Notes: generated from the letters alone by a model not told the origin. DNA of 13,624 nt from JAKPUX01 sp964436305 (GCA_964436305.1 CAYTCI010000094.1:1-13624), one strand, 5' to 3'. Shown: positions 1-7,288, numbered from the stretch's first letter. A program made the numbers and translations.

Positions 1-1128
1 GAACTCGAGGTGAGCAAAAAACGCTGGAACGATGAGCAGGACTCGGCCTATGCCCGCGTCACCGAAGAGGACGTCGCCGAGGTACTGGCGATGATGACCG
101 GCATTCCGGTGCAGCGCGTCGCCCAGTCCGAATCCAACCGGCTGCTCAATATGGGCACCGCCCTGAAAAAACGTATCATCGGCCAGAACCCGGTTATCGA
201 CATCCTCAGCCGCGCCATCCAGCGCACCCGCGCCGGCCTCAAGGATCCCAACCGCCCGATCGGCTCCTTCATTTTCCTCGGCCCAACCGGCGTCGGCAAG
301 ACCCAGCTCGCCAAGGAACTGGCCAACTATCTCTTCGAGAGCGAAGAGGCCCTGATCCGCATCGACATGTCCGAGTTCATGGAAAAATTCGCCGTCTCGC
401 GCCTCACCGGCGCACCTCCCGGCTATGTCGGCTATGAAGAGGGCGGCCAGCTCACCGAAAAGGTACGCCATCACCCCTACTCGGTGGTGCTCTTCGACGA
501 AATCGAAAAGGCTCATCCGGATGTCTTCAATATCCTGCTGCAGATCCTCGATGAGGGCCATCTGACCGACAGCCTCGGGCGCAAGGTCGATTTCCGCAAC
601 ACGGTGCTGATCCTCACCAGCAACATCGGCGCCCGCCAGATCAGCAAGGGCGGCGCGCTCGGTTTCAGCAAGAGCGAGGAGGGGGCCGATTACGAGTCGA
701 TGCGCGATCGCCTGATCGAAGAGGTCAAGCACGTCTTCAATCCCGAATTCCTCAACCGCGTCGATGATATCGTCGTCTTCCGCCAGCTCAACCGCGGCGA
801 CATGCTCGCCATTGTTGACATCGTCATCGACGAAATGCTCGGCAAGGTGGCCGACCGCAACATCAGCATCGAGCTGACCAAGGGGGCGAAAGAGTTCATC
901 GCCGAACGCGGCTTCGATCCCAGCTTCGGCGCTCGCCCCTTGCGCCGGACCATCCAGCGCCACGTTGAGGATGCCATCGCCGAGGAGCTGCTCAAGGGCC
1001 ATTTCAACGACGGCAGTATCATCCGCGTCCGTAAAAAAGGCGACGGCCTGGATTTCATCGATGCCCGCGAAGTGGCCAGCAGTCTCGACGGCGACGGAGC
1101 GGCCGGTGAATCCTCCACCGAATCGTGA
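1..1128 (+). CDS. clpC: ATP-dependent Clp protease ATP-binding subunit ClpC, C-terminal part (5' end outside window)
   Basis: This is the second AAA+ module of an HSP100 unfoldase, which threads proteins into the ClpP peptidase in the cytoplasm. The frame is open from base 1, so the GTG at base 10 is an internal codon and not the start; the first AAA+ module and N-domain lie outside. Counting from base 1, the D1-D2 linker (VTEED..TGIPV) is at about residues 20-36, Walker A GPTGVGKT at 94-101, Walker B (LFDEIEK) near 164-170, sensor 1 TSN near 206, the arginine finger in FLNR at 253 and sensor 2 GARPLRR at 310-316. An LGF tripeptide at 220-222, in the loop after sensor 1, matches the ClpP-docking IGF/VGF loop that ClpB lacks; this is why I call ClpC rather than ClpB. 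The last ~20 residues are acidic and low-complexity. A terminator follows 27 bases after the stop. Confidence 0.93.
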   Translation, partial: ELEVSKKRWNDEQDSAYARVTEEDVAEVLAMMTGIPVQRVAQSESNRLLNMGTALKKRIIGQNPVIDILSRAIQRTRAGLKDPNRPIGSFIFLGPTGVGKTQLAKELANYLFESEEALIRIDMSEFMEKFAVSRLTGAPPGYVGYEEGGQLTEKVRHHPYSVVLFDEIEKAHPDVFNILLQILDEGHLTDSLGRKVDFRNTVLILTSNIGARQISKGGALGFSKSEEGADYESMRDRLIEEVKHVFNPEFLNRVDDIVVFRQLNRGDMLAIVDIVIDEMLGKVADRNISIELTKGAKEFIAERGFDPSFGARPLRRTIQRHVEDAIAEELLKGHFNDGSIIRVRKKGDGLDFIDAREVASSLDGDGAAGESSTES

Positions 1129-1155
1129 CGCCGGAGGGCAATCCTTCGGCCTAAT

Positions 1156-1191
1156 AAAAAAGCCCTGGCGGTAACCCGCCAGGGCTTTTTT
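1156..1191. terminator. Bidirectional intrinsic terminator between convergent clpC and M48 genes
   Basis: A perfect 10-bp GC-rich stem (GCCCTGGCGG, 1162-1171, pairing with 1176-1185) has a TAAC loop. It is flanked by six A residues on the left and six T residues on the right, so it gives a U-tract in either direction. It lies 27 bases after the clpC stop and 15 bases after the minus-strand M48 stop, and so serves both genes. Confidence 0.95.
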
Positions 1192-1206
1192 GTTGGTTCC
1201 CCGTCC

Positions 1207-2652
1207 TCATTTGGCGATCTTGTACTTGGCCGTAGCGGGAACCAGGTCGGTCAGCTGCATGCCATTGACCACAGCGAAGCTCTCCAGCTCGGTGGAGGCG
1301 ATACCGTTGGCGGTCAGCAGCGCCGAAAGGGTCGCCGAGGGTTTGCCGTTCTCAACCTTGAGCCGCTTGGGCGACACATTGATGTGTTTGGCATCGGTCA
1401 GGGTTTTGAACTGGCCGACAGCGCCGGCAAAGGTGCTCGACCAGGTGGAGAGGGCTTTTGGGGTGGTGACGCCATGGAAAATATAGCAGTCGCCGCCCTT
1501 CTGGATAAAATAGGAGAGGACCCCCAGGGTGTCACTTTCCGAGATGATCCGGCTCTGCAGGCGGCGGGTCGGGAAGCCATTGATGGTAACCGCATCAGCC
1601 CTGCTGACCGCCGCCGAGGATTGGGCGACGAAGCTGTCCGCTACCGCGGTAGCGTTCGCCTTGCCCTGCAAGGAGAAGAGCAGGTTGGCATCCTGGTTGG
1701 GCGAGACCATCTGCACCTGCGCCGGGGTGTTGTTGACCGTCCAGCCGGAGGGCACGGCGAACTGGAATTTCAGCTCCGGATGATAGAAGGTATTGGCCTC
1801 GACATAGCCCTGGCGCGGATCGGCGCCGAAGATCATGCCATCAATGCTCGCGAGATACTCGGGACGCCGGACGACAAAGCTCGTCCCGGGCAGTTTGGCT
1901 TGCCACTCTTTGGCCCTTGCCTGCACCGCGGTGATCCGGTTGGCGGGATTGGGATGGGTGGAGAACCAGTCGGGCAAACCACTGCTCGAACTGCCTTCGC
2001 TCATCCGTTCCAGGGTGCCAAAAAAAGTCGCCATGCATTGGGCGTCATAGGCGGCCTTGCTCGAATACTCCACCCCAAGATTGTCCGCCTGCCGTTCGTC
2101 GTCGCGGCTGAATTTGAGAAACAGCATGCTGACACCAAAATTGGCGATGTTGGCATACTGGCGGAATTTTTCGGAGAGGATCGAGCCCAGGCCGAGTCCG
2201 AGCGAGGCGAGCTGCTGCTTGGAGTAGGAGACCGCGGTATGGCGTGCAGCCACGTGGCCGATTTCATGGCCCATCACGCCCGCCAGCTCCGCCTCATCGT
2301 TGAGGTAGGCGAGAATGCCGCGGGTGACATAGACGTAACCGCCCGGCACGGCAAAGGCGTTGACCACGTCGGTATCGAGCACCTTGAAGGAATAGTTCAG
2401 CGTGGGACGGTGCGACAGCCTGGCCATCTTCTGGCCGATGGTGTTGACGTAGGCATTGAGCGCGGCGTCCTCATAGATACCGTAGGTCGCCGTGACCTCT
2501 GCATCACTCTGCTGGCCCAGGGCGACCTCGTCGCTTTCGGAAATCAGCATCAATTGGCGCTTGCCGGTCACTGGATTGACGGCACAGGCGATCAGCCAAC
2601 CCAGCAGCAAGAGCGCTGCCGCAATCGCAATCCAGCTCACATATCTTTTCAT
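1207..2652 (-). CDS. M48-family zinc metalloprotease, predicted lipoprotein
   Basis: This is a predicted periplasmic membrane-anchored zinc peptidase of the M48 (BepA/LoiP/YfgC-like) family, whose known members handle outer-membrane protein quality control. The N-terminus is a lipoprotein signal ending in the lipobox LIAC, with Cys23 as the modified residue. The zinc site HEIGH is at 129-133 and the third ligand lies in DERQAD (Glu186). STHPNPANRI at 231-240 is the conserved downstream His-Pro motif. About 190 residues follow the peptidase domain: a beta-rich stretch from about 288, then a C-terminal segment (about 424-481, ending in VVNGM..KYKIA) that resembles the LysM-like tail of many M48 lipoproteins. 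The start is supported by GGGAGGAAAG at 2653-2662, directly upstream. The gene lies 72 bases downstream of the nucleotidase lipoprotein gene on the same strand with no T-rich terminator between them, so they may share a transcript. Confidence 0.92.
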   Translation of the reverse strand: MKRYVSWIAIAAALLLLGWLIACAVNPVTGKRQLMLISESDEVALGQQSDAEVTATYGIYEDAALNAYVNTIGQKMARLSHRPTLNYSFKVLDTDVVNAFAVPGGYVYVTRGILAYLNDEAELAGVMGHEIGHVAARHTAVSYSKQQLASLGLGLGSILSEKFRQYANIANFGVSMLFLKFSRDDERQADNLGVEYSSKAAYDAQCMATFFGTLERMSEGSSSSGLPDWFSTHPNPANRITAVQARAKEWQAKLPGTSFVVRRPEYLASIDGMIFGADPRQGYVEANTFYHPELKFQFAVPSGWTVNNTPAQVQMVSPNQDANLLFSLQGKANATAVADSFVAQSSAAVSRADAVTINGFPTRRLQSRIISESDTLGVLSYFIQKGGDCYIFHGVTTPKALSTWSSTFAGAVGQFKTLTDAKHINVSPKRLKVENGKPSATLSALLTANGIASTELESFAVVNGMQLTDLVPATAKYKIAK

Positions 2653-2724
2653 CTTTCCTCCCAGATTCAGATGATTGAATAATTCTCCCTGATACCGGGC
2701 GGGATCAGCCGGCCCGGGATGCGC

Positions 2725-4257
2725 TCAGGGCAGGCGGACCATGCGGCCCTCGATTTTCGATGCCACAACCGGTTCCGCCTCGATCGCCGCCAGCACCACA
2801 TCGGACAGCAGCTGATTGGTATTCTCGATCTTCTCTTTCGGCATAAAGCCGAAGTAGCGTTCGGCCTGACCGAAGAGGATGAAATCGATGGTGGCGCCGC
2901 GGTAGTTCGCCTTGGGATCGACCGGTGCGCCGTTGACCATCACCTGGCTGACCTCGAGGGCACCCCCCGGCGAAACCCGGAACTGATACTGCAGCCCTGA
3001 CACCTGCAGCACGCCCGGCTCGCTCTTGGCCCCCGCCAGGGCATTGGTGCGTGCGATCTTGAGCAGCTCCTCACCGGTGCAGCTGAAAGTGACCAGGGTG
3101 TTGGAAAATGGCAGGATCTCGACGATGTCGAGCTTCTTGATCGGTCCGGTGGAGAGATCCTTGCGGATGCCGCCGCTGTTGATCACTGCGAAATCGGTAC
3201 CAGCGGCTTTGCGCATGACATCGGCGATGTAGTTGCCAATATTGGATTCGCCTTGACTGTGGCGCACCCAGTCCAGCTGCAGCTGGCCGATCGACCGGCC
3301 GTAATCGGCATTGATCTGGTCCGCATATCCCTTGACCCGCCCGGCCAGCAGCGAATCCGGCTGTGAAACACTGTCGGCCCAGCAGGGCACGAGGGCGTAA
3401 TCGTAGTGGGCCACCACATCGTGAGCGACATCGACCGTCAGGCGGCCGAGGTAGCGCGTCTTGGAGTCCGCCTGAACGATGATCACGCCATTCTCGAGGA
3501 TCGGCTTGTTCAGCCGGGTATGGCTGTGGCCGCCGACGATGATATCGATGCCGCGGACCTTTTGCGCCAGTTCGCGGTCAACATCGACGCCGGTATGGGT
3601 GAGGAGGATGATCAAATCGGTCTTGCCGTCGATCTCGTCGACCATCTTTTGGGCGCTCTGCACCGGATCGAGAACCTTGATGCCCTCGAGATTCTTCTTT
3701 GCGGTCATCTCGAAGAGCTCGGAGAGGGTGATGCCGATCACCCCGACGCGGATGCCGCCGGTTTCATAGATGGCATAGGGCTTGGGGGCAAAGAGATGAT
3801 CGTTCTTGTAGAGGTTGGCCGAGAGGACATCGTAACGCGCCAGGCTGATGAGCTTTTGCAGGTTCTCCTGCCCCTCATCGAACTCGTGGTTGCCGATGGT
3901 GAGCGCCTGGTAGCCCATCTCGTTGAGCATCCCGACATAGCCGCCACCCAGGGCCCCGTCCACCTTGAGTTTGGCGATCGGTGTGCCGGTCATGAAATCC
4001 CCGGCATCGAGCAGCAGGGTCGCCTTGCCGCCGGCCCTTGCCTTGTCGATCTGAGCCTTGAGAGCAACCATCCCGCCGATGCCCGGTTTGGGATCCTTCT
4101 GGATCCAGGTGGCCGGAGCGGGCGCAAACTGGGCGTGCTGATCGTTGGTGTGCAGGACCATCAGGCTGCCACTGCGTTGATGGGCGCAGCCGCCCAGCAG
4201 CGAGAGGAGCAGGAAAAAAATCAGGATCTTCAGGGGGCGCTTCGGACCCGATGCCAT
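2725..4257 (-). CDS. UshA-type bifunctional metallophosphatase / 5'-nucleotidase, predicted lipoprotein
   Basis: A predicted 510-residue periplasmic enzyme that releases phosphate from nucleotides or related phosphoesters. The calcineurin-like phosphoesterase domain shows all metal-ligand motifs: LHTNDQH (35-41), DAGD (84-87), GNHEFDEG (122-129), THTG (220-223) and GGHSH (242-246). The C-terminal 5'-nucleotidase substrate domain begins near 315, with GESNIGNYIADVM (336-348) and NSGGIRKDL (360-368). The signal peptide has a charged start and a hydrophobic run ending in the lipobox LGGC, with Cys24. I chose the ATG at 4255-4257: GAGG lies six bases upstream, and it gives a normal lipoprotein signal. 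A longer frame from 4326 would begin at or upstream of the transcription start predicted from the promoter at 4329-4357. Substrate preference cannot be told from sequence (UDP-sugar, NAD, AMP and 2',3'-cyclic nucleotides are all known in the family). Confidence 0.92.
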   Translation of the reverse strand: MASGPKRPLKILIFFLLLSLLGGCAHQRSGSLMVLHTNDQHAQFAPAPATWIQKDPKPGIGGMVALKAQIDKARAGGKATLLLDAGDFMTGTPIAKLKVDGALGGGYVGMLNEMGYQALTIGNHEFDEGQENLQKLISLARYDVLSANLYKNDHLFAPKPYAIYETGGIRVGVIGITLSELFEMTAKKNLEGIKVLDPVQSAQKMVDEIDGKTDLIILLTHTGVDVDRELAQKVRGIDIIVGGHSHTRLNKPILENGVIIVQADSKTRYLGRLTVDVAHDVVAHYDYALVPCWADSVSQPDSLLAGRVKGYADQINADYGRSIGQLQLDWVRHSQGESNIGNYIADVMRKAAGTDFAVINSGGIRKDLSTGPIKKLDIVEILPFSNTLVTFSCTGEELLKIARTNALAGAKSEPGVLQVSGLQYQFRVSPGGALEVSQVMVNGAPVDPKANYRGATIDFILFGQAERYFGFMPKEKIENTNQLLSDVVLAAIEAEPVVASKIEGRMVRLP

Positions 4258-4268
4258 CGCGAGCCTCA

Positions 4269-4337
4269 CAGTAAAATGAAGGGGGTATCCTCCTGCTGGC
4301 CGCCGCTTTGGCCGGCTGCAGGCCATTCATTTTACTG
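4269..4337. repeat. 12-bp perfect inverted repeat around the nucleotidase promoter and leader (possible operator)
   Basis: CAGTAAAATGAA at 4269-4280 is repeated as its exact reverse complement at 4326-4337, with 45 bases between the arms. The distal arm contains the -10 box (TAAAAT) of the nucleotidase promoter; the proximal arm ends two bases before the CCTC (GAGG on the minus strand) ribosome site. The spacer is GC-rich and can form only a broken hairpin. One arm lies mostly upstream of the predicted transcription start, so pairing in RNA would be incomplete. A DNA-level operator pair is the more likely reading, but that is inference. Confidence 0.6.
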
Positions 4338-4357
4338 ATTTGTGCCGCGTTTGTCAA
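4329..4357 (-). promoter_or_regulatory. Sigma-70-type promoter of the 5'-nucleotidase gene
   Basis: On the minus strand TTGACA (4352-4357) is followed after exactly 17 bases by TAAAAT (4329-4334). This is a perfect -35 and a 5/6 -10 at the ideal spacing. The transcription start would be near 4322, giving a leader of about 65 bases before the ATG at 4257. This placement also argues against a start codon at 4326. Confidence 0.8.
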
Positions 4358-4400
4358 GCTTTTTTCTCCGTGCCGGCGCCCCCGGGTATCGCCCCTCCAT

Positions 4401-4429
4401 AAAAAAAGGCCACCCCGAATGGAGCGGCC
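4401..4429 (-). terminator. Intrinsic terminator after the GEVED secreted protein gene
   Basis: Read on the minus strand, GGCCGCTCC (4421-4429) pairs with GGGGTGGCC (4408-4416) across an ATTC loop, nine pairs including two G-U, followed by seven T residues (4401-4407). It lies 38 bases past the stop of the 4468-5580 gene and separates it from the nucleotidase promoter. Confidence 0.9.
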
Positions 4430-4467
4430 CTGGTCCTCGCTGGAGTGGGATGCTGCGAGTAGATCAC

Positions 4468-5580
4468 TTAACGGATGAACTGGATCGGCCGGGAGACCTC
4501 ATAATCATCGACCTGCAGTTTGTAGATATAGGTCGCCGAGGCGAGAAAGGCGCCGTTGTCATCGCGGCCGTTCCATGAGACGGTATGCGGGCCGCGCGGC
4601 AGGGCGCCGGCCATCAGCCTGCGCACCTCGTGCCCCTTGAGATCAAAGACGGCGAGCTGGACCCGGCCCGGCTCCTTGAGCCGGAAATTAATGCGGGTTT
4701 CCGGATTGAAGGGATTGGGATAGATCTGTTCCAGGAGATAGTCGACCGGGGAAGCGGCGGTGGCGCAAACCGGCTCGTGCAGGGTCATGCAGCCCTTGTA
4801 ATCGACATCCGCCAGCTTGTAGTAGTAGCTCTTGCCCGGTTCAACCGTGGTATCCGAATAGCCGTAGCGCAGCGGCTCACGGGAGCAGCCAGCGCCGCGA
4901 ATCAGGCTGCCGGTGATCTGTTGATAGGGCCCCTCCTTGGCCTGGGAGCGGAAGAGATGGAACCCCAGGTTTTCAGTTTCGCTTTTGGTCTGCCAGCTCA
5001 GGGCGATCCGGTCGCCAGCGGGCTCGGCGGTCAGATCGCCGAGATCGAGAGGTAAAAGATCAAAACGATAGTCCTGCACCTCGCCGCAGGAATCGCTCAC
5101 CCCCACCGGAGTGGAGACAGCGGCCGTCTGCGAAGCGCTGCTGAAGCGGAAACGTGCCCAGATCGCCGCGCCGGGGACAAAGCCCTGCGGCCAGGAGAAG
5201 CTGAAACTGTTGTAGCCCGCCCTTACCGCCTGAGCAGGGATGATGTTGTCATCCGGTTGACTGAAATCGGGAACATCCTCGCTGCCGTGAAAGTCGAGCC
5301 AGCCGGCGATGACGCCGCTTTTGCTGACATAAAAGGTCACCTCGCGGCCGGTGACGCTGAATTCGATGCCCTCCTTTTCGGAGCCGTCGCATTCGCCCGT
5401 CTCGCCCGAAACCCACGGCCCGCCGCCGGGACGGCCGATATAGACGGCGGGATCGAAGCGCTGCGCTGCGCGTGGCAGGCTCTCGGCGCCATAGTCATAC
5501 AAGGCCTGCGCCCCGGCGGCCAGAGGCAGCACCAGCAGCAGACCCTGCAGCGATACCCGTCTGAAAAATCCTTTACCCAT
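4468..5580 (-). CDS. Secreted GEVED / Fn3-like protein with type IX (FlgD-like) C-terminal sorting domain
   Basis: A 370-residue predicted exported protein of unknown role. The signal peptide is 1-24 or 1-26 (cleavage after AGA or AQA). The mature chain begins with DYG (29-31), which resembles the DYGDAP-like lead of GEVED modules. The GEVED-type domain continues with GWLDFHGSEDVPDF (93-106), WARFRFS (141-147) and the signature CGEVQDYRFDL (165-175). A fibronectin-III-like domain spans about 180-270. The C-terminal ~85 residues hold YPNPFNPETRINF (287-299), VFDLKGHEV (311-319) and SWNGRDDNG..ATYIYKL, the FlgD-Ig / type IX sorting domain found across Bacteroidetes, KSB1 and related phyla. No catalytic residues are seen. 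Six cysteines (64, 165, 232, 264, 272 and none in the tail) suggest possible disulfides; the exact count should be taken as approximate. GGGAGGCGG just upstream supports the ATG at 5580. It is a single-gene unit between two terminators. Confidence 0.85.
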   Translation of the reverse strand: MGKGFFRRVSLQGLLLVLPLAAGAQALYDYGAESLPRAAQRFDPAVYIGRPGGGPWVSGETGECDGSEKEGIEFSVTGREVTFYVSKSGVIAGWLDFHGSEDVPDFSQPDDNIIPAQAVRAGYNSFSFSWPQGFVPGAAIWARFRFSSASQTAAVSTPVGVSDSCGEVQDYRFDLLPLDLGDLTAEPAGDRIALSWQTKSETENLGFHLFRSQAKEGPYQQITGSLIRGAGCSREPLRYGYSDTTVEPGKSYYYKLADVDYKGCMTLHEPVCATAASPVDYLLEQIYPNPFNPETRINFRLKEPGRVQLAVFDLKGHEVRRLMAGALPRGPHTVSWNGRDDNGAFLASATYIYKLQVDDYEVSRPIQFIR

Positions 5581-5690
5581 ATCCGCCTCCCACTTTGTGG
5601 CACGCGCTACCCACCGGCAGCCGGCGTATGCGGCATGAAAGCCCCATCCCGCGACTGCTTGTCAGTGGATAGACTCCTGTTTTTATGTGT

Positions 5691-5719
5691 TTTGTACCTT
5701 TATGGACGCCCTCCTGCAA
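5691..5719 (-). promoter_or_regulatory. Weak candidate promoter for the GEVED secreted protein gene
   Basis: On the minus strand TTGCAG (5714-5719) and TACAAA (5691-5696) stand 17 bases apart. The match is only partial (3/6 and 4/6). The leader to the ATG at 5580 would be about 105 bases and contains small GC-rich hairpins and the ribosome site GGGAGG; I see no known riboswitch in it. Confidence 0.3.
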
Positions 5720-5744
5720 GCTGAAGGGTCAAAAGGTGTGCCAC

Positions 5745-5772
5745 AAAAAAAGGCTGTTCGAATCGAACAGCC
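5745..5772 (-). terminator. Intrinsic terminator after the GlmU-like gene
   Basis: Read on the minus strand, a perfect nine-pair stem (GGCTGTTCG, 5764-5772, with its complement 5752-5760) with a three-base loop is followed by seven T residues (5745-5751). It lies 46 bases past the stop at 5819. Confidence 0.93.
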
Positions 5773-5818
5773 TTGCGGATGGAGGACAAGAGATCCCTGC
5801 TGGGGAGAGACGTTCTGC

Positions 5819-7033
5819 TCACTCCCAGGCGGCGCCTTCGGGCAGGAGATCGCCCCGCAGCACCGCGCCGGGGAGGGTGGTCAAACCGGGCCAGATCTTG
5901 CAGCCCGGGTAGAGTGCGGTATGGATACCGGTCTGGACGTGATCGGCCAGGATGGCGCCCAGTTTGTGGCGGCCGCTCTCGACGAGTTTGCCCTTGACGG
6001 TCGAGCGGACCGGCTGATCGTCATGGCGCTTGTTGGCGGTGATGGTGCCGGCGCCGAGGTTGCACCCCTCGCCGATGACCGAATCGCCGACATAACTAAG
6101 ATGAGCGATGTGGGCATCGGGCATAATGATGCTGTTCTTGATCTCGACGGCATGGCCGATGCGGCTGCGGTCGCCGATCGACGTGAACTTGCGCAAATAG
6201 CAGTTCGGGCCGATCTCGCAGTTTCTGCCGATGACGACCGGTCCCTCGATGACGCTGCCACTGCGCACTACCGAGCCCGGGCCGACTTCGATCGGACCGG
6301 TCAGCACCGCACCCGGCTCAACCCGGCCTTCGATCCGGCTGCGGCTCATGCCGGTCATGATGAATTCCTGATGTTTGAGCAGATCCCAGGCGAAGCCGGT
6401 GGGCAGCCAAAAACCGGTGATCGGCACAATCGCCACGGTGCTGCGGCGGACCACATCCATGATTGCACCGATGATTTCGATCTCTCCCCGCTCGCTCAAT
6501 CCGACCTTCTCGAGGGCGTCAAAGATGTCGGGCTCAAAGATATAACAGCCGATGTTGGCCAGATTGCCGAGGAAGGTCCTGGGCTTCTCCACCATATTGA
6601 GCAGATGATGGTGTTCATCCACCTGGGCGACGCCGTACAGCGAGGGGTCGGCCACGTGTTTGACCAGCGCGGCGTAGGGATGGGGCAGGAGTTTGGCAAA
6701 ATCTTCATGGGCAAAGAGGTCATCACCGTTGCAGGCGACGAAGCGGCCGCGGATATGGGGCCGTGCCTGCAGAATGGCGTGCCCGGTCCCCAGCTGCTGC
6801 TTTTGCTCCTGGTAAATAATATGCATGCCGCGGTATTCCTCACCGAGGCTGGCGCGGATCATCTCCTGGCGATAGCCGACGATCAGGATCACCTCGTCAA
6901 AAAGACCGACCATCTGGTCGAGACTGTGATAAAGGAGCGGCCGGTTGGCCACCGGCAGCAGCGGCTTGGGCCGGGTCAGGGTCATCGGATAGGTTCGGGT
7001 GCTTTTGCCGGCCACCATCATCACCGCTTGCAT
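5819..7033 (-). CDS. GlmU-like sugar-1-phosphate nucleotidyltransferase with left-handed beta-helix domain
   Basis: A 404-residue cytoplasmic enzyme predicted to make an NDP-sugar, most likely UDP-GlcNAc from GlcN-1-P or GlcNAc-1-P, for cell-envelope precursors. The N-terminal nucleotidyltransferase domain has VAGKSTRTYPMT (7-18), RPKPLLPV (21-28), the Q-rich LGTGHA (81-86), NGDD (102-105) and VEKP (148-151). The beta-helix with hexapeptide repeats starts near 238. It includes HLSYVGD (311-317), equivalent to the GHLSYLGD catalytic-histidine motif of E. coli GlmU, and GAGTITAN (327-334), so the acetyltransferase site looks intact. The layout (KLGAILADHVQTGIH, 357-371) resembles the shorter archaeal-type bifunctional enzymes more than E. 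coli GlmU (about 456 residues). I chose the ATG at 7031-7033 because it begins MQAVMMVAGK and has a strong ribosome site; a frame opening at 7114 adds 27 unrelated residues from AT-rich spacer. A terminator follows. Confidence 0.88.
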   Translation of the reverse strand: MQAVMMVAGKSTRTYPMTLTRPKPLLPVANRPLLYHSLDQMVGLFDEVILIVGYRQEMIRASLGEEYRGMHIIYQEQKQQLGTGHAILQARPHIRGRFVACNGDDLFAHEDFAKLLPHPYAALVKHVADPSLYGVAQVDEHHHLLNMVEKPRTFLGNLANIGCYIFEPDIFDALEKVGLSERGEIEIIGAIMDVVRRSTVAIVPITGFWLPTGFAWDLLKHQEFIMTGMSRSRIEGRVEPGAVLTGPIEVGPGSVVRSGSVIEGPVVIGRNCEIGPNCYLRKFTSIGDRSRIGHAVEIKNSIIMPDAHIAHLSYVGDSVIGEGCNLGAGTITANKRHDDQPVRSTVKGKLVESGRHKLGAILADHVQTGIHTALYPGCKIWPGLTTLPGAVLRGDLLPEGAAWE

Positions 7034-7037
7034 GACT

Positions 7038-7044
7038 ACCTCCT
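7038..7044 (-). promoter_or_regulatory. Strong ribosome binding site fixing the GlmU-like start
   Basis: AGGAGGT on the minus strand lies four bases before the ATG at 7031-7033. Neither this strength nor this spacing is seen at the upstream in-frame ATG at 7114, so the shorter protein is preferred. Confidence 0.88.
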
Positions 7045-7152
7045 GGATTTGGTTGCGAAATGGATTGCTTTCAATGTAGTAAAAAGGAAGGATTATGAAA
7101 AAGGGAATTTTCAAAAAAATGTCGGGTGGATGGGTAGAAAAGTAAAAAATTG

Positions 7153-7181
7153 TTGATTTTCATTGCCTTATATCGTATATT
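7153..7181 (+). promoter_or_regulatory. Sigma-70-type promoter of the zinc-ribbon gene
   Basis: TTGATT (7153-7158) and TATATT (7176-7181) stand 17 bases apart in an AT-rich stretch of the divergent spacer. The predicted transcription start is near 7188, giving a leader of about 100 bases. No equally good promoter was found on the other strand for the GlmU-like gene, though several AT-rich -10-like patches lie between 7070 and 7120. Confidence 0.65.
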
Positions 7182-7197
7182 TCTCCAGTTACCATGC

Positions 7198-7277
7198 CCC
7201 GTCCTCATCTGGGCAAGGATGCGGGTTATTCCATTTGGCGCCACCTAAACAATCAAAACCGTGGGAATTATGAGGTG
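7198..7277 (+). other. Potentially structured 5' leader of the zinc-ribbon gene
   Basis: Two hairpins can be drawn. CCCGTCCT (7198-7205) pairs with AGGA (7216-7219) and CGGG (7222-7225) with a two-base bulge. ATTC (7228-7231) plus CCAC (7241-7244) pair with GTGGGAAT (7261-7268), leaving a nine-base bulge. CACCT (7242-7246) can instead pair with AGGTG (7273-7277), which runs into the GAGG ribosome site at 7277-7280. This is pairing seen by eye; it matches no riboswitch class I know. Confidence 0.35.
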
Positions 7278-7288
7278 AGGTAAGGGCA

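Noticed and set aside
10..12. GTG at base 10 as the clpC start
   Set aside because: The frame is open to base 1 and the protein would begin in the linker before the second AAA+ module; the true start is outside the window.
1384..2682. 432-codon plus-strand open frame opposite the M48 gene
   Set aside because: Shadow of the protease gene, rich in G, A, R and D without motifs; the minus strand carries HEIGH and a lipobox with a good ribosome site.
4258..4326. 23-residue upstream extension of the nucleotidase
   Set aside because: The start at 4326 lies at or before the predicted transcription start and has no ribosome site; the extension would bury a good lipoprotein signal peptide.
3406..4338. 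310-codon plus-strand open frame opposite the nucleotidase gene
   Set aside because: Shadow frame; it would run through the nucleotidase promoter and has no domain signature.
5581..5690. Possible c-di-GMP (GEMM) riboswitch in the leader of the GEVED gene
   Set aside because: A GGTGGGTAGCGCG stretch recalls the end of the motif, but the required GACGCAAAGC-like core and the receptor are missing.
5687..7156. 489-codon plus-strand open frame opposite the GlmU-like gene
   Set aside because: It spans a terminator and the AT-rich spacer, has no recognisable domain, and the opposite strand encodes a clear nucleotidyltransferase.
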